A stretch of 64,000 nt of DNA from assembly GCF_000208745.1 (NCBI RefSeq), contig NC_030856.1, positions 186,931 through 250,930 of the forward strand. The letters are read 5' to 3'. The notes below the pieces were generated by a model. The model was not told where the DNA came from. It ran no database searches and was given only the letters and a program-made list of their open reading frames with translations. Positions within the stretch are counted from its first letter, which is position 1. Each line of letters opens with the position of its first letter. The position numbers were made by a program, and so were the translations under genes. This DNA is from Theobroma cacao. Its lineage: Eukaryota > Streptophyta > Magnoliopsida > Malvales > Malvaceae. Shown in pieces: positions 13,336 to 30,800 of the stretch.

Positions 13336-13991
13336 GGCGTCTAATAAGGCAATGCTCTCTGAGTCCTGTGTTGTGTGTGACACAAACTTCTAGGTGTTAC
13401 AAGCAAGTTCGAAATTGAATTTAAACCTCCCTTACGTGTGGCTTCGAACTTGTGTCACAGAATTTTCAAAATTTTTTGTTTATTATATATATATTTTTAA
13501 TGATCTTTTTAAAATAGTTTTTTAATTTAATAATTAATATAATAAAATAATCCCATAAATTTTACTCAATATTTTCTTAATTTTTAAATTTCTCCTCATC
13601 CTTTTCTTTCTTTTTCTTTTTTACTTTACACTTTCTCTTTAACTCACAACTAAAACACGATTCATTTTTTGACAAGATTTACGAACATGAGTTTGCGAGT
13701 TTCGACCCAGAAAAACAAAACCACTCATTGTGAAATTAAAGGAGATAAAGCTTTTTTTTTTCATCTTCTATTTTTTATTTATATTATTTATATATTTAAT
13801 CATTATATTAAATCTTGTATATAGTATGTAATGATAATTTTATATTTAATATTTTAAATTTAAATAAAAATAAAATAAAAATATTGAATGTCTAGCTGTA
13901 TTACTTTTTTTGTTCAGGTTTGATCAAAATATAAATTTAACAATTGACAAATTCTTTTAAAACGGGAATCTTTTGCGGTCAAAGTCAATGC

Positions 13992-14071
13992 TTTTAAAAT
14001 GAACACGTGTAAATCAATCGTTAAGTGTTTCTTTGTCGTTTGCAAGAATTATTAAAATGAACACGTGTAAT
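13992..14071. promoter_or_regulatory. Duplicated G-box module (ACACGTGT)
   Basis: The string attaaaatgaacacgtgtaa occurs nearly unchanged at 13992-14012 and 14050-14071, each with the palindrome ACACGTGT (14003-14010 and 14061-14068). CACGTG cores bind bHLH and bZIP factors. It lies about 590-660 bp upstream of both flanking start codons, so it could serve either gene. Function is inferred only. Confidence 0.55.
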
Positions 14072-14345
14072 TTGATTTGTTTGATTCATTTGGAGCATTC
14101 CGAGCATTTCTTTCGCTTTCTTACCGACATTGCATCAGTCCAAACGTTTCTTTTGTTTCTTATCTAAATATGATTAATTATTATTATTATTTTTTATTTC
14201 TGAACAGGATCATCAATTTTTGGTTTCTTATTTAAATATAATTAATTATTTTTTTCTAAAAAAAATAATATAGAAAAGCTCTGGCAAAATCCAGACATGG
14301 TAAGTGGGCAACTGTCCTGCTAGATGGGAGAGTTTAAGGCTGCTT

Positions 14346-14493
14346 TGGGCTCTTTTGCCCTAACCTTTTATCCGTTGGGCCTTGATCTCGGTTTGTTTTT
14401 TAGGCAGAGTTGGGCTTGGGCTTGTATAAATGTCACTGGGCTGTTCCCGGTGGTTGTTCTGTTTTTCCTTTTTTTTTTTCCCGGGAAAACCCT
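14346..14493 (+). promoter_or_regulatory. Site II (TGGGCY) cluster plus telobox upstream of CDC48C
   Basis: Five TGGGCC/TGGGCT motifs at 14346, 14376, 14411, 14417 and 14437, followed by AAACCCT at 14487-14493. This combination is known from promoters of plant ribosomal-protein and ribosome-biogenesis genes (TCP-bound site II plus telobox). It is 165-312 bp before the CDC48C start codon, in line with an NVL-like role in ribosome assembly. Confidence 0.6.
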
Positions 14494-14657
14494 CGCCGGC
14501 CGCCTGGCCCTGCTCTCGTTTATCTTTCTAACTCCCTCTTTCCCTCGCCTCCTCCCTTCTCCTGTGAAGAAGAAGAATAAGAAGGCGGTAGTCTTCGTTT
14601 GGGAGGAGGAGTTATCGGCGGCGCTTTTCGTTCTTTTTTTGAAGAGAAAGATAAAGG

Positions 14658-19047
<4,390 letters not shown>

Positions 19048-19794
19048 GAAGAGACAAATACCCTTTGTTATACCATTAGCAGGAGCTGTTATTGATGTCT
19101 GATACTGAGAATCGGATAGCAAAGAAGTTATTCTCAACATTAAGATGGATGGATGTGAATTGTTCAACTGTACTCTGTTTATATGTTTTTTTTTTGGCCT
19201 AATATACGAGTTTTGATGGGAACTCTTCATGAGGGAAAGGAATTTTGTGCCGGCACATTATGATTTTGTTAGTGGTGGAAGTAGTTTGCAGAAAATACAG
19301 CGGAGAAACATGTATTTACCCCTTTTAAGAAATGCGAAGGGACTTGTTGTATTAGTTCACCCTTTTGAATGTAAAACCATGACGAATTATACGTACCAAG
19401 ATATAAACTTTAGCTTTTGTGTTTTTATTTTTAATAATTGAGAGAAGGGGATTCGACCTTTGCTCTTTAAGTAAGGGGTTCATGCATCAACCAATAAGTC
19501 AAATACTTGATAAACTTTATCTTTCAACTTCCCTTTTTCCTTTGAATCAATCAAGAAATTTAAAGGCAAATTGACTGCTGAATGTGGCATTCTTTTCTGC
19601 TGTATGATGAACTTGATACATCTGTAGATTTAGCTCTATTTTGAAAAGCTCGATATGTCTGTATAATCCAATATCAAGCTTGGAGTTCATGAAATTCATT
19701 TGCTCTATAAAAACCAAGCAATAAACCTAAATTTTCCAGCAGACATAATATGTATAGTTTTCCTCTATGGTCATGAAGTGATTGCAGTGAACTG
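19048..19794. other. Convergent 3' spacer between CDC48C and AAP copy 2
   Basis: It holds the 3' flanks of two convergent genes. I see only short random ORFs and no recognisable repeat or gene. Confidence 0.6.
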
Positions 19795-22148
19795 CTATCC
19801 TAATTTTGCACTAATAAGCCCTTGAATCGACCCTATCAAGCCTACTATTGTCACAAGCAAGCAAACAGAGCTGAAACTCCTAAGAACGATCCATTTTCTG
19901 GTCCAGGGTTGAATTTTCTTCTGCACAAAGTACATTTCCACTGGAAAATATATAGCCAAGGGCCAAAAGTTCAATGCCCCGAGCACTCCTAAAACCTGGT
20001 TGAAGTATGGGAAGATCATTGCAAGAATAGTCGTGGATGCAACATAGGCTGTTCGAAAGCATATCTTGAAAAGATTAATCTGAAACGTAGGCAACAATGG
20101 GAGTTTGAATGTATAGAACTTATTCACAAATCCACTGCCTGGGAACTTCTCAGTAAACCATCTCTCCACAAATGCAAACACTGGCTGACTGTAAATCTGA
20201 CAGGAAAAACAGGAGGTGAAACATGATTGTAAGCAACAGTATCAATCCCATTAACACTGCGAGATATGTTCCAAGATTTAAGGAATTGCAATCTAGCATG
20301 CACAAGTACCTGATATCCTCCCACCAGATGAAGAACAATGCAAGCATTAGCAAAATCAATGAGCCAGTAAGGCTCGTAAAATCCAAATCCTGTCAAGAGA
20401 TTTCCAGGTGTGTTGTTGCCAAAGGCAGCATATCCGAAGCATCCACAACAGAGGTAGAAGAAGGTTGTTACAAAGATTGAAATCATTGAGGCCTTTTTCA
20501 TGGTCTTGTTCTCTGGTGGAGGTGACCTCAAAGTATCCTTCATTCAAACAATTCTATGATTCAGTTTAACATCCCAGGTACGAGAGTGGTTTCTGCTTGA
20601 ATGGTGAAAATTTCTTGTTTTTTGAAAGAAATGAAGCCATACCTGTATTTCTAGAAGAATGATTGAATATGGGTAGGCAAAAGCAATGTCTCCAAGTGCC
20701 TGGAATGATAACCATAGTTTATCAGCAATACTAGCAGCAGGCACTCCAGTTATACTCCCCTTAATCTCTCCATTTTCTGCCATTGGAAACATAAGTCTTA
20801 AATGAGTTCTATTGTCTGATAAACTCAGGATATCAAAAATAAAATATAACTTTTGAGTTATAGATTTTTGTTTGTTGTTTTGACTAAGTCAGATAGTTAT
20901 ATTAGTGCCATACAGATAGATAATTTACCAATTTCTTCTCAGGTCTCAATCAGTAATAGAAATATGAGATTGGAATGTCTGATGGGGCATCAGTAGGTTT
21001 GAATAAGTAACAGAAATGAGGAAATTTGAGTGCAAATTCACAGCTGTACCTATCACTTGTGCAAACCCAAGTCCAAATCCTATGAAAGAGTAAGTAAAAG
21101 ACATGATTGCAGCAACCACTGAAAGCCATTCCATGTTGTGGAAATCTGGTATCTGTGACATTACAACCTGAACAGCTCCAAACAGCAGCATATAGGGAGT
21201 ATCTCCATATGAACATGGAGCATTATGCCCTTCTCTGTGGTAACAGTTTGATTTCTGAATTGCTCTGTATTAGGCCAAAATGAAAAATAAACATAAAACC
21301 ATTAATCTTCAGGATCCTTATTCCTTATCAATCTGAAGCCATTACAAATTAACAGTAAAGAAAAGTAGGGAAAAAGGAGAAAAGATAGAGTTGTGTCGAC
21401 CTCAGGATTTCTTAAATACTAAATACAAAATCTACACTTTTCACTGCAAAGAGCTGATAATACGATGATATATGATGGGGTATAAGGGATTCACCAAGTA
21501 CCTCATACAGGTTGAAGTTGTAATTACATAAGCAATATCAGTCCCGTACAGGCTCAAGTTTTGAAGCAAAGCACACAACCATGTCCGTTTTCTACCTGAA
21601 CTATCAGTTAACCATATCAGACTTCACAGGATGATACCTACTAAAAGGATAAAAGCACTTCACTCGATCAGAGTTCCTATCATGGAAACTAGAGAGGGAT
21701 TTTAACAAGAAGAAAGAAGAGTGAAAGTTTTGCTTTTAACTACCGAGATACAGTCTAACAGCATCCATGTAAGACTTGTTTCGTGTTCCATCGTTGGACC
21801 GATAACAATCAGAAAGAAGGAAGGCGGAAACATAGGTCATAGTAGCAAAAATGAGCAGGGCAGTAGGCCCTGCTATCCATCCTAGCTGTGAAGTACTCCA
21901 TGCCAGGGACAGAACTCCAGAGCCGATGACAGCAGTGATTATGTGAGCAACGCAACTCCACAAGGTTCCTGATGAATCGAGTTCCCACACACACCGAAAG
22001 ATTAATTTCAAAGGTTGGACGAAAAGAAAAGCATCAATAGTACTAAATGAAACGCAGTAGTCGTGAGAGCGCCATTACCAGTTCTTGCTGGATGACCATC
22101 ATCGTCACAGCCGCCATTACTAAGCTCGAGGAAATGCTGAACTGCCAT
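19795..22148 (-). CDS. Amino acid permease, AAP7-like (copy 2)
   Basis: Plasma-membrane proton/amino acid symporter with the same seven-exon structure as copy 1: 22079-22148, 21744-21968, 21502-21595, 21050-21264, 20643-20776, 20310-20537, 19795-20196. It gives 455 residues from the ATG at 22148. An in-frame ATG at 22193 would add 15 residues (470), and I cannot choose between them with certainty. Internal exon lengths 94, 215, 134 and 228 equal those of copy 1. Shared family blocks include TLWSCVAHIITAVIGSGVLS, DTLRSPPPENKTMKKAS, TPGNLLTGFGFYEPYWLIDF and VGSIQGLISAKLG at the C-terminus. Exon 2 is shorter than in copy 1 because of a small deletion in the loop after the CYR motif (SNDGTRNKSY). 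It lies downstream of the truncated copy 3 on the same strand. Confidence 0.93.
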
Positions 22149-24246
22149 TGTATTCCAGTTCAAAGTAGGCGGTGGAATATTAATGAAGCACAAGCCCTTA
22201 AAAAAGCTGTCTATGGAGTACTATCTGTTACTTGTCTCTCTCAAATGGATTCACAACCCCTCCGTCTTTTGTTTGACTCCTTGACTTGAGTAAGTTATTT
22301 GATCACGGAAAAACACTTCAATGAGCGTCACTCATGAGGCGGTTTCTTCAATATAGACGACAAGATCCAGCTTATATAAACACTGCCCAATTTAGCAACT
22401 GCTTGAAGCAATTGTAAGAAAAGTGGAAAGGGAACTTTCAAATCTTAAAAGTTTTTCCTACTCACCTATCGTTCTTGATCATATGATGACATGGGCTACT
22501 TGGACAATTCAAGATAAACGTTTCTTTGCTTTCACTCTGGGTCCTCTCTCTTACTCCCTGGGCTCACTCCTCACTCTGCAAACCACAAAGTGAAAGGACC
22601 TCATATGTAGACGGTGAATTCTCAGAAATTGTGGTAAGAAATTAAAAAATGAGATGCAAGAGAGTGTAAGTTAATCGACACCCAAAAACACAATAATCTT
22701 ACCAGCTAGAGGCTGGAAGAGATGAGCCTTGACCTTGAACCTATGTGTAGTAACTGCTTCACTAGCAGAAAATATTTTGTGTGGTCTTAAGCTAGTTTGC
22801 CTAACTGATTAGTTCTTGCCCTCCCACATACGTAATTAAGTAATGGGTTGTCATTCTTGTTGCAGTTCCTCTCACTGTTCCTATTACAATTTATTGATCG
22901 TATATGAGCCACAACATAGCTTTAGAATCTTAGGATTGGGAAGCAGAGGTAGGTGGGCGGTTAGTTAAAGTGAAAAACAAGGATCTAAATCAAGATCAGC
23001 TTAGTTTCCATGAAACTTTAGGTGCCACTCTTAATCGATAATCGCTCCATCACCACCTACCTTTCTTCGGGATCTTTCGTTCTTAGTACTGGTAACTTTC
23101 ACTTGTTCCCTTACTACCTTTCGTTTTAGTTGAAACATTGAGAACTTTGATTCCAGCAGGCAACAAGCTTAGAATTCATGGCAAAGGTTTGTTGGAGGGG
23201 TAAAAAGCTATGTCGAAAGCCTAGACGAGATTAGTCATCCTAGTTGTTGCCTGTGGCTGTCGTATTTAAGCTGAAAATGAGAGACAATGAAAGGAGACCA
23301 CGTAATCCGACAACATGCAATCATGTGAGAAGGGAATCTCTTCCTCATGGTTGTATTCACATTCTGCTTCACAGAAACCAGAAACAGATATGCGAAAAAG
23401 CATTTAATGATCTTTCTAAAAATACCCCACAGATTAATGTTCCCCTTGCTTTGCATTAATTACCAACAGCAGGTCCTTATCTAAAACATCCTCTCCCATT
23501 CTTGTGCAGATGGGGCTCCGGAGGCCTTATTGACTGTGAAACAAGAACAGATATATTCACTGCTTTTGCATTTGTTACATTTCCTTTTGATGGGATATCC
23601 CTGAATCCCCTATGATGAATGGGGAACTACTTATCAAAGTAATACTAAGATGTTTCATATGAAAAGAGAGGAAGAAAGAAAGAAAAGTCTGGTCATGCTC
23701 ATGCTAGAATTGCTAAAGGTGTCAACGGACAAATTCTGCCGAATTTGCGGAGCAGGTGGGTGAGGTAAACAAAAGTTGATATAGAAGTTAGAAAAGGCCC
23801 CATGATTGCCCAATTCCCACACTAGTTGCAATTTCTGCTGTCTGTCCTGTCCTATGCATCGTAATAACTAATAATTCAATCAAAAGGGCCAAAGTTTTCA
23901 AAAGGGTCCTTGAATACAAATTGCTTGATGGTTTTGGTCCAAGAAGAAAACTCCAAAAATGAAAAATTTATCATGGCTCCACTTGAGCTGCTGATTTGAG
24001 CCCACTAGAAATGAAAGAATGGACCATTGTACAAAGTTTTCATGGTTTGGTGCTTGATTTCAGCCTGATCTAGATATTGACAGAAACTCTTTTTTTTTCT
24101 CTTTTCTTTTAAAGAGAAAAAACAAAAACCAAGATTAAGAAGAAGAAGCCATATATCCACACCTACATGAATGATGGATCTGTATACTCTTCTGATTCAT
24201 ACAAAGTAATTAAAGAGAGAAAAAGAGTAGGAAATTTAGATCATAC
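22149..24246. other. Spacer between AAP copy 2 and the truncated AAP copy 3
   Basis: I searched the minus strand for the conserved AAP exons 4-7 (for example an AIQKSNCYH start or DTPGNLLTGFG) and found none. The stretch is AT-rich and non-coding by eye. It should contain the promoter of copy 2. Confidence 0.6.
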
Positions 24247-26473
24247 TTGATGCTAGAAGCAGAGGTGATGATATAGGCGAGTGCATTCCCATACAAGCTC
24301 TCTTGTGCAATTACTCCACACACTTTGTGGCTCTTCTCTCCTGCATGCATAATGTTTCTTTTCCATTACTTTTTCCTTCATACATGTATATATTCACCAA
24401 AAGTACTCGAAGTTGGAAAAAAAACCCATCAACCTTTCAATGTAGAAGAAGACAGAAACCATGAATGCTTAACCACTATAAATCACAAATGGCACTGGTC
24501 GAGATGTGGAGTAAAGCATTTGTTATTTTGCTTCACTATTTAACATATATTCTATCTACTCCATTACCAGAATATATTAATCTAAAACATGTCGATATAT
24601 ATATATATATTCATCTTATTCTAAACAAACGAATCAGAGAATATTGGCTTGTATCAAACAGACAAATACCACAGAAAAAGAATGCAGACGGAACAAGTGA
24701 ACAGTATAAAAAGAGCATAAAAAGAAATATTTCTTGCATCAGACCCCCACAAACTTGCAAGAGTAGTCAAAGTAATGAAGTTTAGCGCAAGAAGCAATCT
24801 TGTCTTATATATAGACTAGTGTAATAGTAGTATCTAGCATGATTTGAGCAATGTTTACAGGTCACAAATCAAGCGGCTATTGAGCAAAAAATACAAATCA
24901 TAGGGCTCTCTACGTGCAGATTCCTTACACTAATCGTCTGTCACACTTTATATTTCTTTAAATAATAACAAACTGGGCCAAATAGAGTAGAGTTAAAGTG
25001 CAAGGTGTGCGTCAAAACTGATGGTGAAACAAGGTAAAGGTAAAAAAAAGTAGGGGGAAAACGTGAAACCACTGCTTTTTTTGCTTACCCAAATACAATT
25101 TGACAGCATCCATGTAAGATTTGATTCTGATGGGACCATGTTCAGGGTCAGGATACATGTAGCAGTCACATAGGAGGTTGGTAGAAACAAGGGTTATGCC
25201 TGCAAAGACAAGCATGGACATGGGGCCTGCAATCCATCCTAGCTGAGCAGTGCTCCACGCAAGAGATAGAACTCCTGCCCCTATCACTCCTGTTATGACG
25301 TGTGCTGTTGCAGTCCAAAGAGTCCCTTCAGAAGATGTCAAAAGTAAATTAAAAAAATTTAGCCCCAGAATATGGAAAAAGATAAACAAAGTGTATTTAT
25401 TATGTATAATTCAAATGGTTAGCCAAAACCCAAAGTAGATTAGGCATGGGCAAGAGCTAGAACTATGGGAACTGGAATCATTGATTGCTTTATGAAAGAT
25501 CCAAATGAAGTAGTTGAAAATCTGCCTACTCTTTACTAGGCAAATTTGGGCAGTTTTTCCACCACAAACTAATAGTAATAAAAAGAAGATTAGGCAGATT
25601 GTACCAAAATCTGGTTCTTTGTAATTGCCACAAAGTTAGCAGTCAATTCTTAAGCCTCTTTTTTTTCTTTATTATCATATTCAATTCTCACAGGTTCAAG
25701 CTGCAGTAATCATCATGTATATGGGCATTGTACATGCCTGCCCCTCTAGAAGTCTATTACCAGATGTACAAAAAAAGACATGCATGTACAAGACAGATGT
25801 AAAAGGTTCAGTTCTCTAATTACCATTATGTAGACTTACTTGTTCATGAATGACGAACCATTTGCTATAAGACAACATCCCAATATTGGAAGCAGTGAGT
25901 GAAAATTCATGACAACGATGATGACTTGTACTAAACTTGTAATGCTGTAATGTTTGAAATATGGTAGGGCGGCTTATGTCATTATCAAAGGTTACTATCT
26001 AACTTGATACTTGCGTGTTTGGAAAACTCAAATATCTCTCTTTCAAACTGCAACTACCATTCAAGCAACTAACTAAAAACACATTTGCAGAATCAACTAA
26101 CGGTTTCGTACATTAAGCACTTTTCCCTTTTTTGGCTGAAATCACAGTAACTTGAATAAGGAAAAAACCCTTTCTCCTTGAAAGACGACAGCAGTTAAAG
26201 TGGCAGAACAAAAGATGAAATGATTGATCAGAAAACAAATCAAAATGGTCTCATGTGTTCTATCTCCTTGCAATGTTTTCCAATACAAATTGGAGACATG
26301 AAAGCAATGAACTGTATATCCTTAACAGTCACCAGGAAAAAGAAGGAAGGAAGAAAGAAAAGGGTCATCAGTTAAAGAATACCTGTTCTTTCGACAGGCC
26401 ATGCTGATACCTCAGTACTTGAGGAAGAACTTGCCAGCAATGGAGACTGGTTGTCTTCTCCTTCTTCCCCCAT
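24247..26473 (-). pseudogene. Truncated AAP7-like permease (copy 3, exons 1-3 only)
   Basis: Three exons on the minus strand match the AAP gene start: 26383-26473 (ATG at 26473, MGEEGEDNQSPLLASS...VERTG), 25089-25325 (TLWTATAHVITGVIGAGVLS and IRIKSYMDAVKLYLG) and 24247-24340 (GEKSHKVCGVIAQESLYGNA...). Exons 2 and 3 are 237 and 94 nt, the same as copy 1, with GT-AG borders, no stops and conserved phases. Exon 3 is clearly more diverged than in copies 1 and 2. No exons 4-7 are found before copy 2 begins 2.1 kb downstream, so the copy lacks most membrane spans. Exon 3 ends in phase 2, which is the phase at which exon 4 of copy 2 begins. A read-through hybrid is therefore possible in principle; otherwise it is a broken gene. 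Confidence 0.8.
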
Positions 26474-27862
26474 GTTTCTTATTCAACCAAGAACTGTCTT
26501 TTCGAACAGAAATGCTCGAGAATGAAAGGAAAGAGAAGTTAACGAGAGAAAAGGCAGACTGACAGGCTAAAGCAAGGTGGTTATAGGCAGTTGATAAAAG
26601 TAATACGATGTACATCGAATCATCTGAATATGATGATTGCTCAAAAGTTCCTTTTATCTCATTGAACCTTAAACTATATCAATTAAGTGAAGAAATGTCA
26701 GACATGTTGAAGGTTTGGTAAGGTTAGTGAGACCAGATTTTTTAGTTTGACAAGATCAGCAATCCAAGCCACCTTAGATGTTTGAACACTATGAACATCA
26801 CATATATATATTATATATATATATATATTTCTGTCATTGTCAAGTAAAATGTCAATTAACTCAACTACTCAAGCAGTCAGTCCAGCTCCTGTATGATAGT
26901 CCCTTCACATGTCTACTAGTCTTATACAGATTGAGAAAGAAAGTCAGACTGATTTGTCATTTGCTTTTTCCTTTTTTTGTTTTTCCCTTTTTGTTGCATC
27001 AATTTATATGACAAAATTCGCCTTAAATACATAAGAAATACATAAGTGTTAAAGTTGTGTGATTGGCTCTGTGGGTGTTGGGCAGGCAAAGGCGACTTTG
27101 GGTCCAAACCTTAACTTTTTGAGCCCTTGCCCTGCGGTTGAATCAAGTTTGGGTTAAAATTGGGCTTGGTCCATGAGATATTTGGTTCATTCATCAAGTT
27201 AGTTCACCTTTTTTTTTCCTTCATTATAAGAGCTTAGTTTGCATTTTGGTTTTACATTAACCTCAAATTCTCATGAATATCCTCAGCAGAAAGAAAGCCA
27301 CTGGTGTTTGACATGAAAGTTATACATTTTTGACAGGAGAGGCAGTGTTTTAAGTCACCTGTTGGTTTCTGCACAAATTGAAAAAGTTTTAACAATTTTC
27401 ATCCATATTATAGGCAGTAGATTCATATCTCAATGCCATTCTAGTTAAGATCAATGGAGGGTTCAATTCCTGGCTATGAATCCTTCTGCAGTATACAAAA
27501 GTGCTAGAAAATTAAAACCAAGGATTTCATTACAAGCAATTCCGCAGTGAAGCAAAGGGAAGGCTGTTCAAAAGAATTAGAATTACATAAGATCAAAATT
27601 CAAAGAATCCTTCTTCCTACGGTATACGTAGTCTCTAATTCGCCATCTGCGCAGATGTTGGCATCAAATGCAGAAGAACATAATGAGCAAGACACTCGTT
27701 CAATAATATTAAGTGAACAAGCATAAGCAACTGGAAAAAAATGGAATATTCTGTGAACAAAGGTATTTACAGCAGCATGTGGGACGAACTTCTTTGGAAT
27801 CCACCGCCTTTCTCTCTCTAGGTTCAAAATTCCACCCCTTAATTTCTCGATTGTTTCATTGA
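26474..27862. other. Spacer between AAP copy 3 and CAX copy A
   Basis: It contains the upstream region of AAP copy 3 and the 3' flank of the first CAX gene. There is a short AT-dinucleotide run near 26802-26827. I recognise no gene. Confidence 0.6.
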
Positions 27863-30800
27863 TTACGTTTTTGGTCGCTTGCTTTCGCCTGTAACATTGA
27901 ATCAATTAAAGTACAGTAACTACAAGAAAGTCCGTACTATATACCAAAACAATAACAGCCATGAAAGAGAAACCAAAAGAGAGATTTGGAGCAGTTAAAT
28001 GGAAGAACTGACCAGTTGATAAAGGATCTTCGTGTACAAAGAAACTTGCAGCTACTATCAGATAGCAAAGAATAAGCATTAATCCTTTGAAGTAGTTAGA
28101 TGTTCCCTCCTGCAGACAAAAACAAAAAAAGAGTTAACTTCATTTACTTCCCACTGCCTTTCAGCTAAATTAGTCTTCCGAGTTGCATTTTCTTTTTCTT
28201 TTGCATTTTTCAAGATTGCTTTCATTCTTGATTACGATACCCATTACTAGAGTAGAAAGCATTCTTTTCCTAAGTTCTTGATATACCAACCTGCAGAAAG
28301 AAGGCTACAACTATAACAGTTATAAACAGGGTTGCTGTCTCAAAAAGCTGGAAGTTCAAGTCCATTTTACACCCCATCATCCACCCAATAACCACACAAA
28401 AGGGAATCTGCAGATTCAACAAGATAACCAAGGCAAAACAAACAAATTAACAATACTAACATATTAACCATAAAAAAAAGAAAAAAAAGAAAAAAGAAAG
28501 AATAAAATGTCAGAAGCTCCAATCAAGCAAACAGAAATAAAATGACACATTGCAGCCAAGCATCATCACCAGCTTTTTGCAATTTCAATCAAAGAATCTG
28601 CCTATTTGCTACCAAAGCCAACAAGTTGCAACTATTCATGGCAAAGAAGAAACATGGAAATCTTCAAAAGTATCAGCCAACATAACTTGGTAGGTTTTGG
28701 TATTAAACAAAGACATGATCAAATCCGTTACATGAGCAACAGCCAGGGGCATCTCTGGTAAGATCTTGATAATTATAAACAAATTAAACTTTGCACTGGT
28801 CATATATAATGAGTGGAAATTGCTAAATAATTGACAATAATGAGTCACCCCTAACTAAGGGACCACATATTATATGAACGGAATACGAGCTTCAGTACTT
28901 GGTGCTGACTACTAAGGCAATTGAAGAATAAAGTCAAAAAGTAATTCCAACAAATCCTGACATTAGGAAGTGTATGACATAGTGTAATATCATCAATACA
29001 AAATGGGCACATCCAATGTACAGCACCTACCCCAAACATGGAAATCTGAGTTGATGACCCTATTGCCACTCCCAAGGATATGTCCTGCAAAGAAATTTAA
29101 TTAATTAGCAAGATATATAGATTTTACACAATGAAAGTTCAGAGAATCACTTACAAGCTTGTCTTTCATGGCAAACATAATAGCACTTGCATGCTCTGCA
29201 GCATTCCCAATAATGGGGAGCAAGATAACACTAATAAAGGCAATTGGCACATCCCATGCCTCAGATGCCCCCTGAGAAAGAACAATCAGACAAGAGAATG
29301 ATCATGTATCATACAAAATCAATTGGCATATACCCTTAAGAATATAATTTAAAAAAAAAAAAGCAAATCTTGAAAACTTGCTAACTAATAACATCTGCTA
29401 CTAACAACAGCAGATGCAGACCTTCACCAATTTTACATGCTATTTAAATCAGGGATCCATGTTCAGATTGGTTTAACTATATCCCTAAAGTATGCATCAA
29501 ATCTAAGGGAAATCCATTCCTTGTGCAGATTCAGACCCACCCTACCAACCATTTGCTCCTAAAAATGACACCAGTGGATGCATATCATAACACCAGTATT
29601 TTAACACCAGTGGACAATGTAACATGCACTGATTAATTTGGTAGTGGCTCCGAATTTAAACAGTTGTTTCTTTGAGTGACTGATGATCTCAAATATTTTA
29701 AGCTATCCCTAAGAAGAGGAAAGATTAAGAACCAAATGTTACCTGTATGGTGTCAACCAAATAATCTGATAGGATAGAGATCCAAGCAGTCATGATTGCA
29801 AGCCAAATAATTGATTCCCATTTCGAGATCTCAGGAGCTTCATCATCATCATCTGACTGCTCCTCATTCTGACTTCCTTCCTGATATCACACCATTTGCC
29901 AGACCACTGATTATTCTACAAAAAATGATTGGCGACGGAAAAACAAGACAAACAGTTGTTATATTCAAAAGATAACAATAACAATATAACCAACCTCATC
30001 AATAGGGACGTAGAGATCTTTTTGACTCTTTAACTGGAAAACTAGGTAGGCAGCATAGGCTAGAAGCATAATACAACTGCTAAATCTTGAAAGAGCCAAC
30101 TCTGACTTCCCATCATGCCGTTCTGTGTGTGTGGAGTGGAGGACTGCTGGGAAGAGTAGGCCCATGACTGCCATTAACAGCAGTCCTGAATTGACAACAG
30201 CTGTGGCCTGAAGGCAATAGTTCAGATTAGAGCAATCAAATAAGAAAAAATAGCAGAAATAAAATCTGCCAATATGCTAATATCATTACCTTGCTAAAAA
30301 CCTGTTCCTTTCTATGATGTACAAGCCCACCACAAAAGAATGCACATCCAAGAACAAGCAGCATGTTTGACAAAATTGAGCCCAACAATGACAGCTGAAC
30401 AACACGTATCATTCCAATTTTCAGTGCATAAATTGAAATAATCAGTTCTGTTGCATTCCCAAATGTAGCATTTAGAAGACCACCAACTGCAATTCATTTC
30501 AATATTAAAGACCATTACTGACATAAAATTGGTAAATAGCTAATAGACAGAAGATATTGAAGCTGATTTATGCCAGAGACTAAATACATATATTTCAGAG
30601 GCAAGCCTAGAGATAATGTAAGACGTGCTAGTGTCGGTTAGGTCAATAGTAAAAGCTTAAAATGAAAGAAGCACCCAATGGCTAATGAGGAAAATAACAA
30701 AAATCTCAGGAAATGGAGGGAGGATGGTTGGAAGATCTGAGCTTTGGATCACTGACCAAAACCGTCCTCTGATCAAGTTGGCATACCACCACCATCTCCC

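Larger units (their letters stand above)
13336..14657. promoter_or_regulatory. Divergent intergenic promoter region, AAP copy 1 / CDC48C
   Basis: A 1.3-kb spacer between the starts of the minus-strand permease and the plus-strand AAA-ATPase. It is very AT-rich from 13430 to 14290 and becomes GC-richer with CT tracts close to CDC48C. It holds two copies of a G-box-containing module (13992-14012 and 14050-14071) and a cluster of TGGGCY motifs with a telobox (14346-14493). No ORF in it looks like a gene; the long one at 14324-14707 is CDC48C leader and first codons read in another frame. Confidence 0.6.

Noticed and set aside
13336..13383. Upstream extension of AAP copy 1 (SHTTQDSESIALLDA)
   Set aside because: The frame is open but has no ATG before a stop at 13390-13392; the first usable start is at 13335.
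22149..24246. Possible exons 4-7 of AAP copy 3
   Set aside because: I read the minus strand for the strongly conserved AAP blocks and found none, so copy 3 is called truncated.
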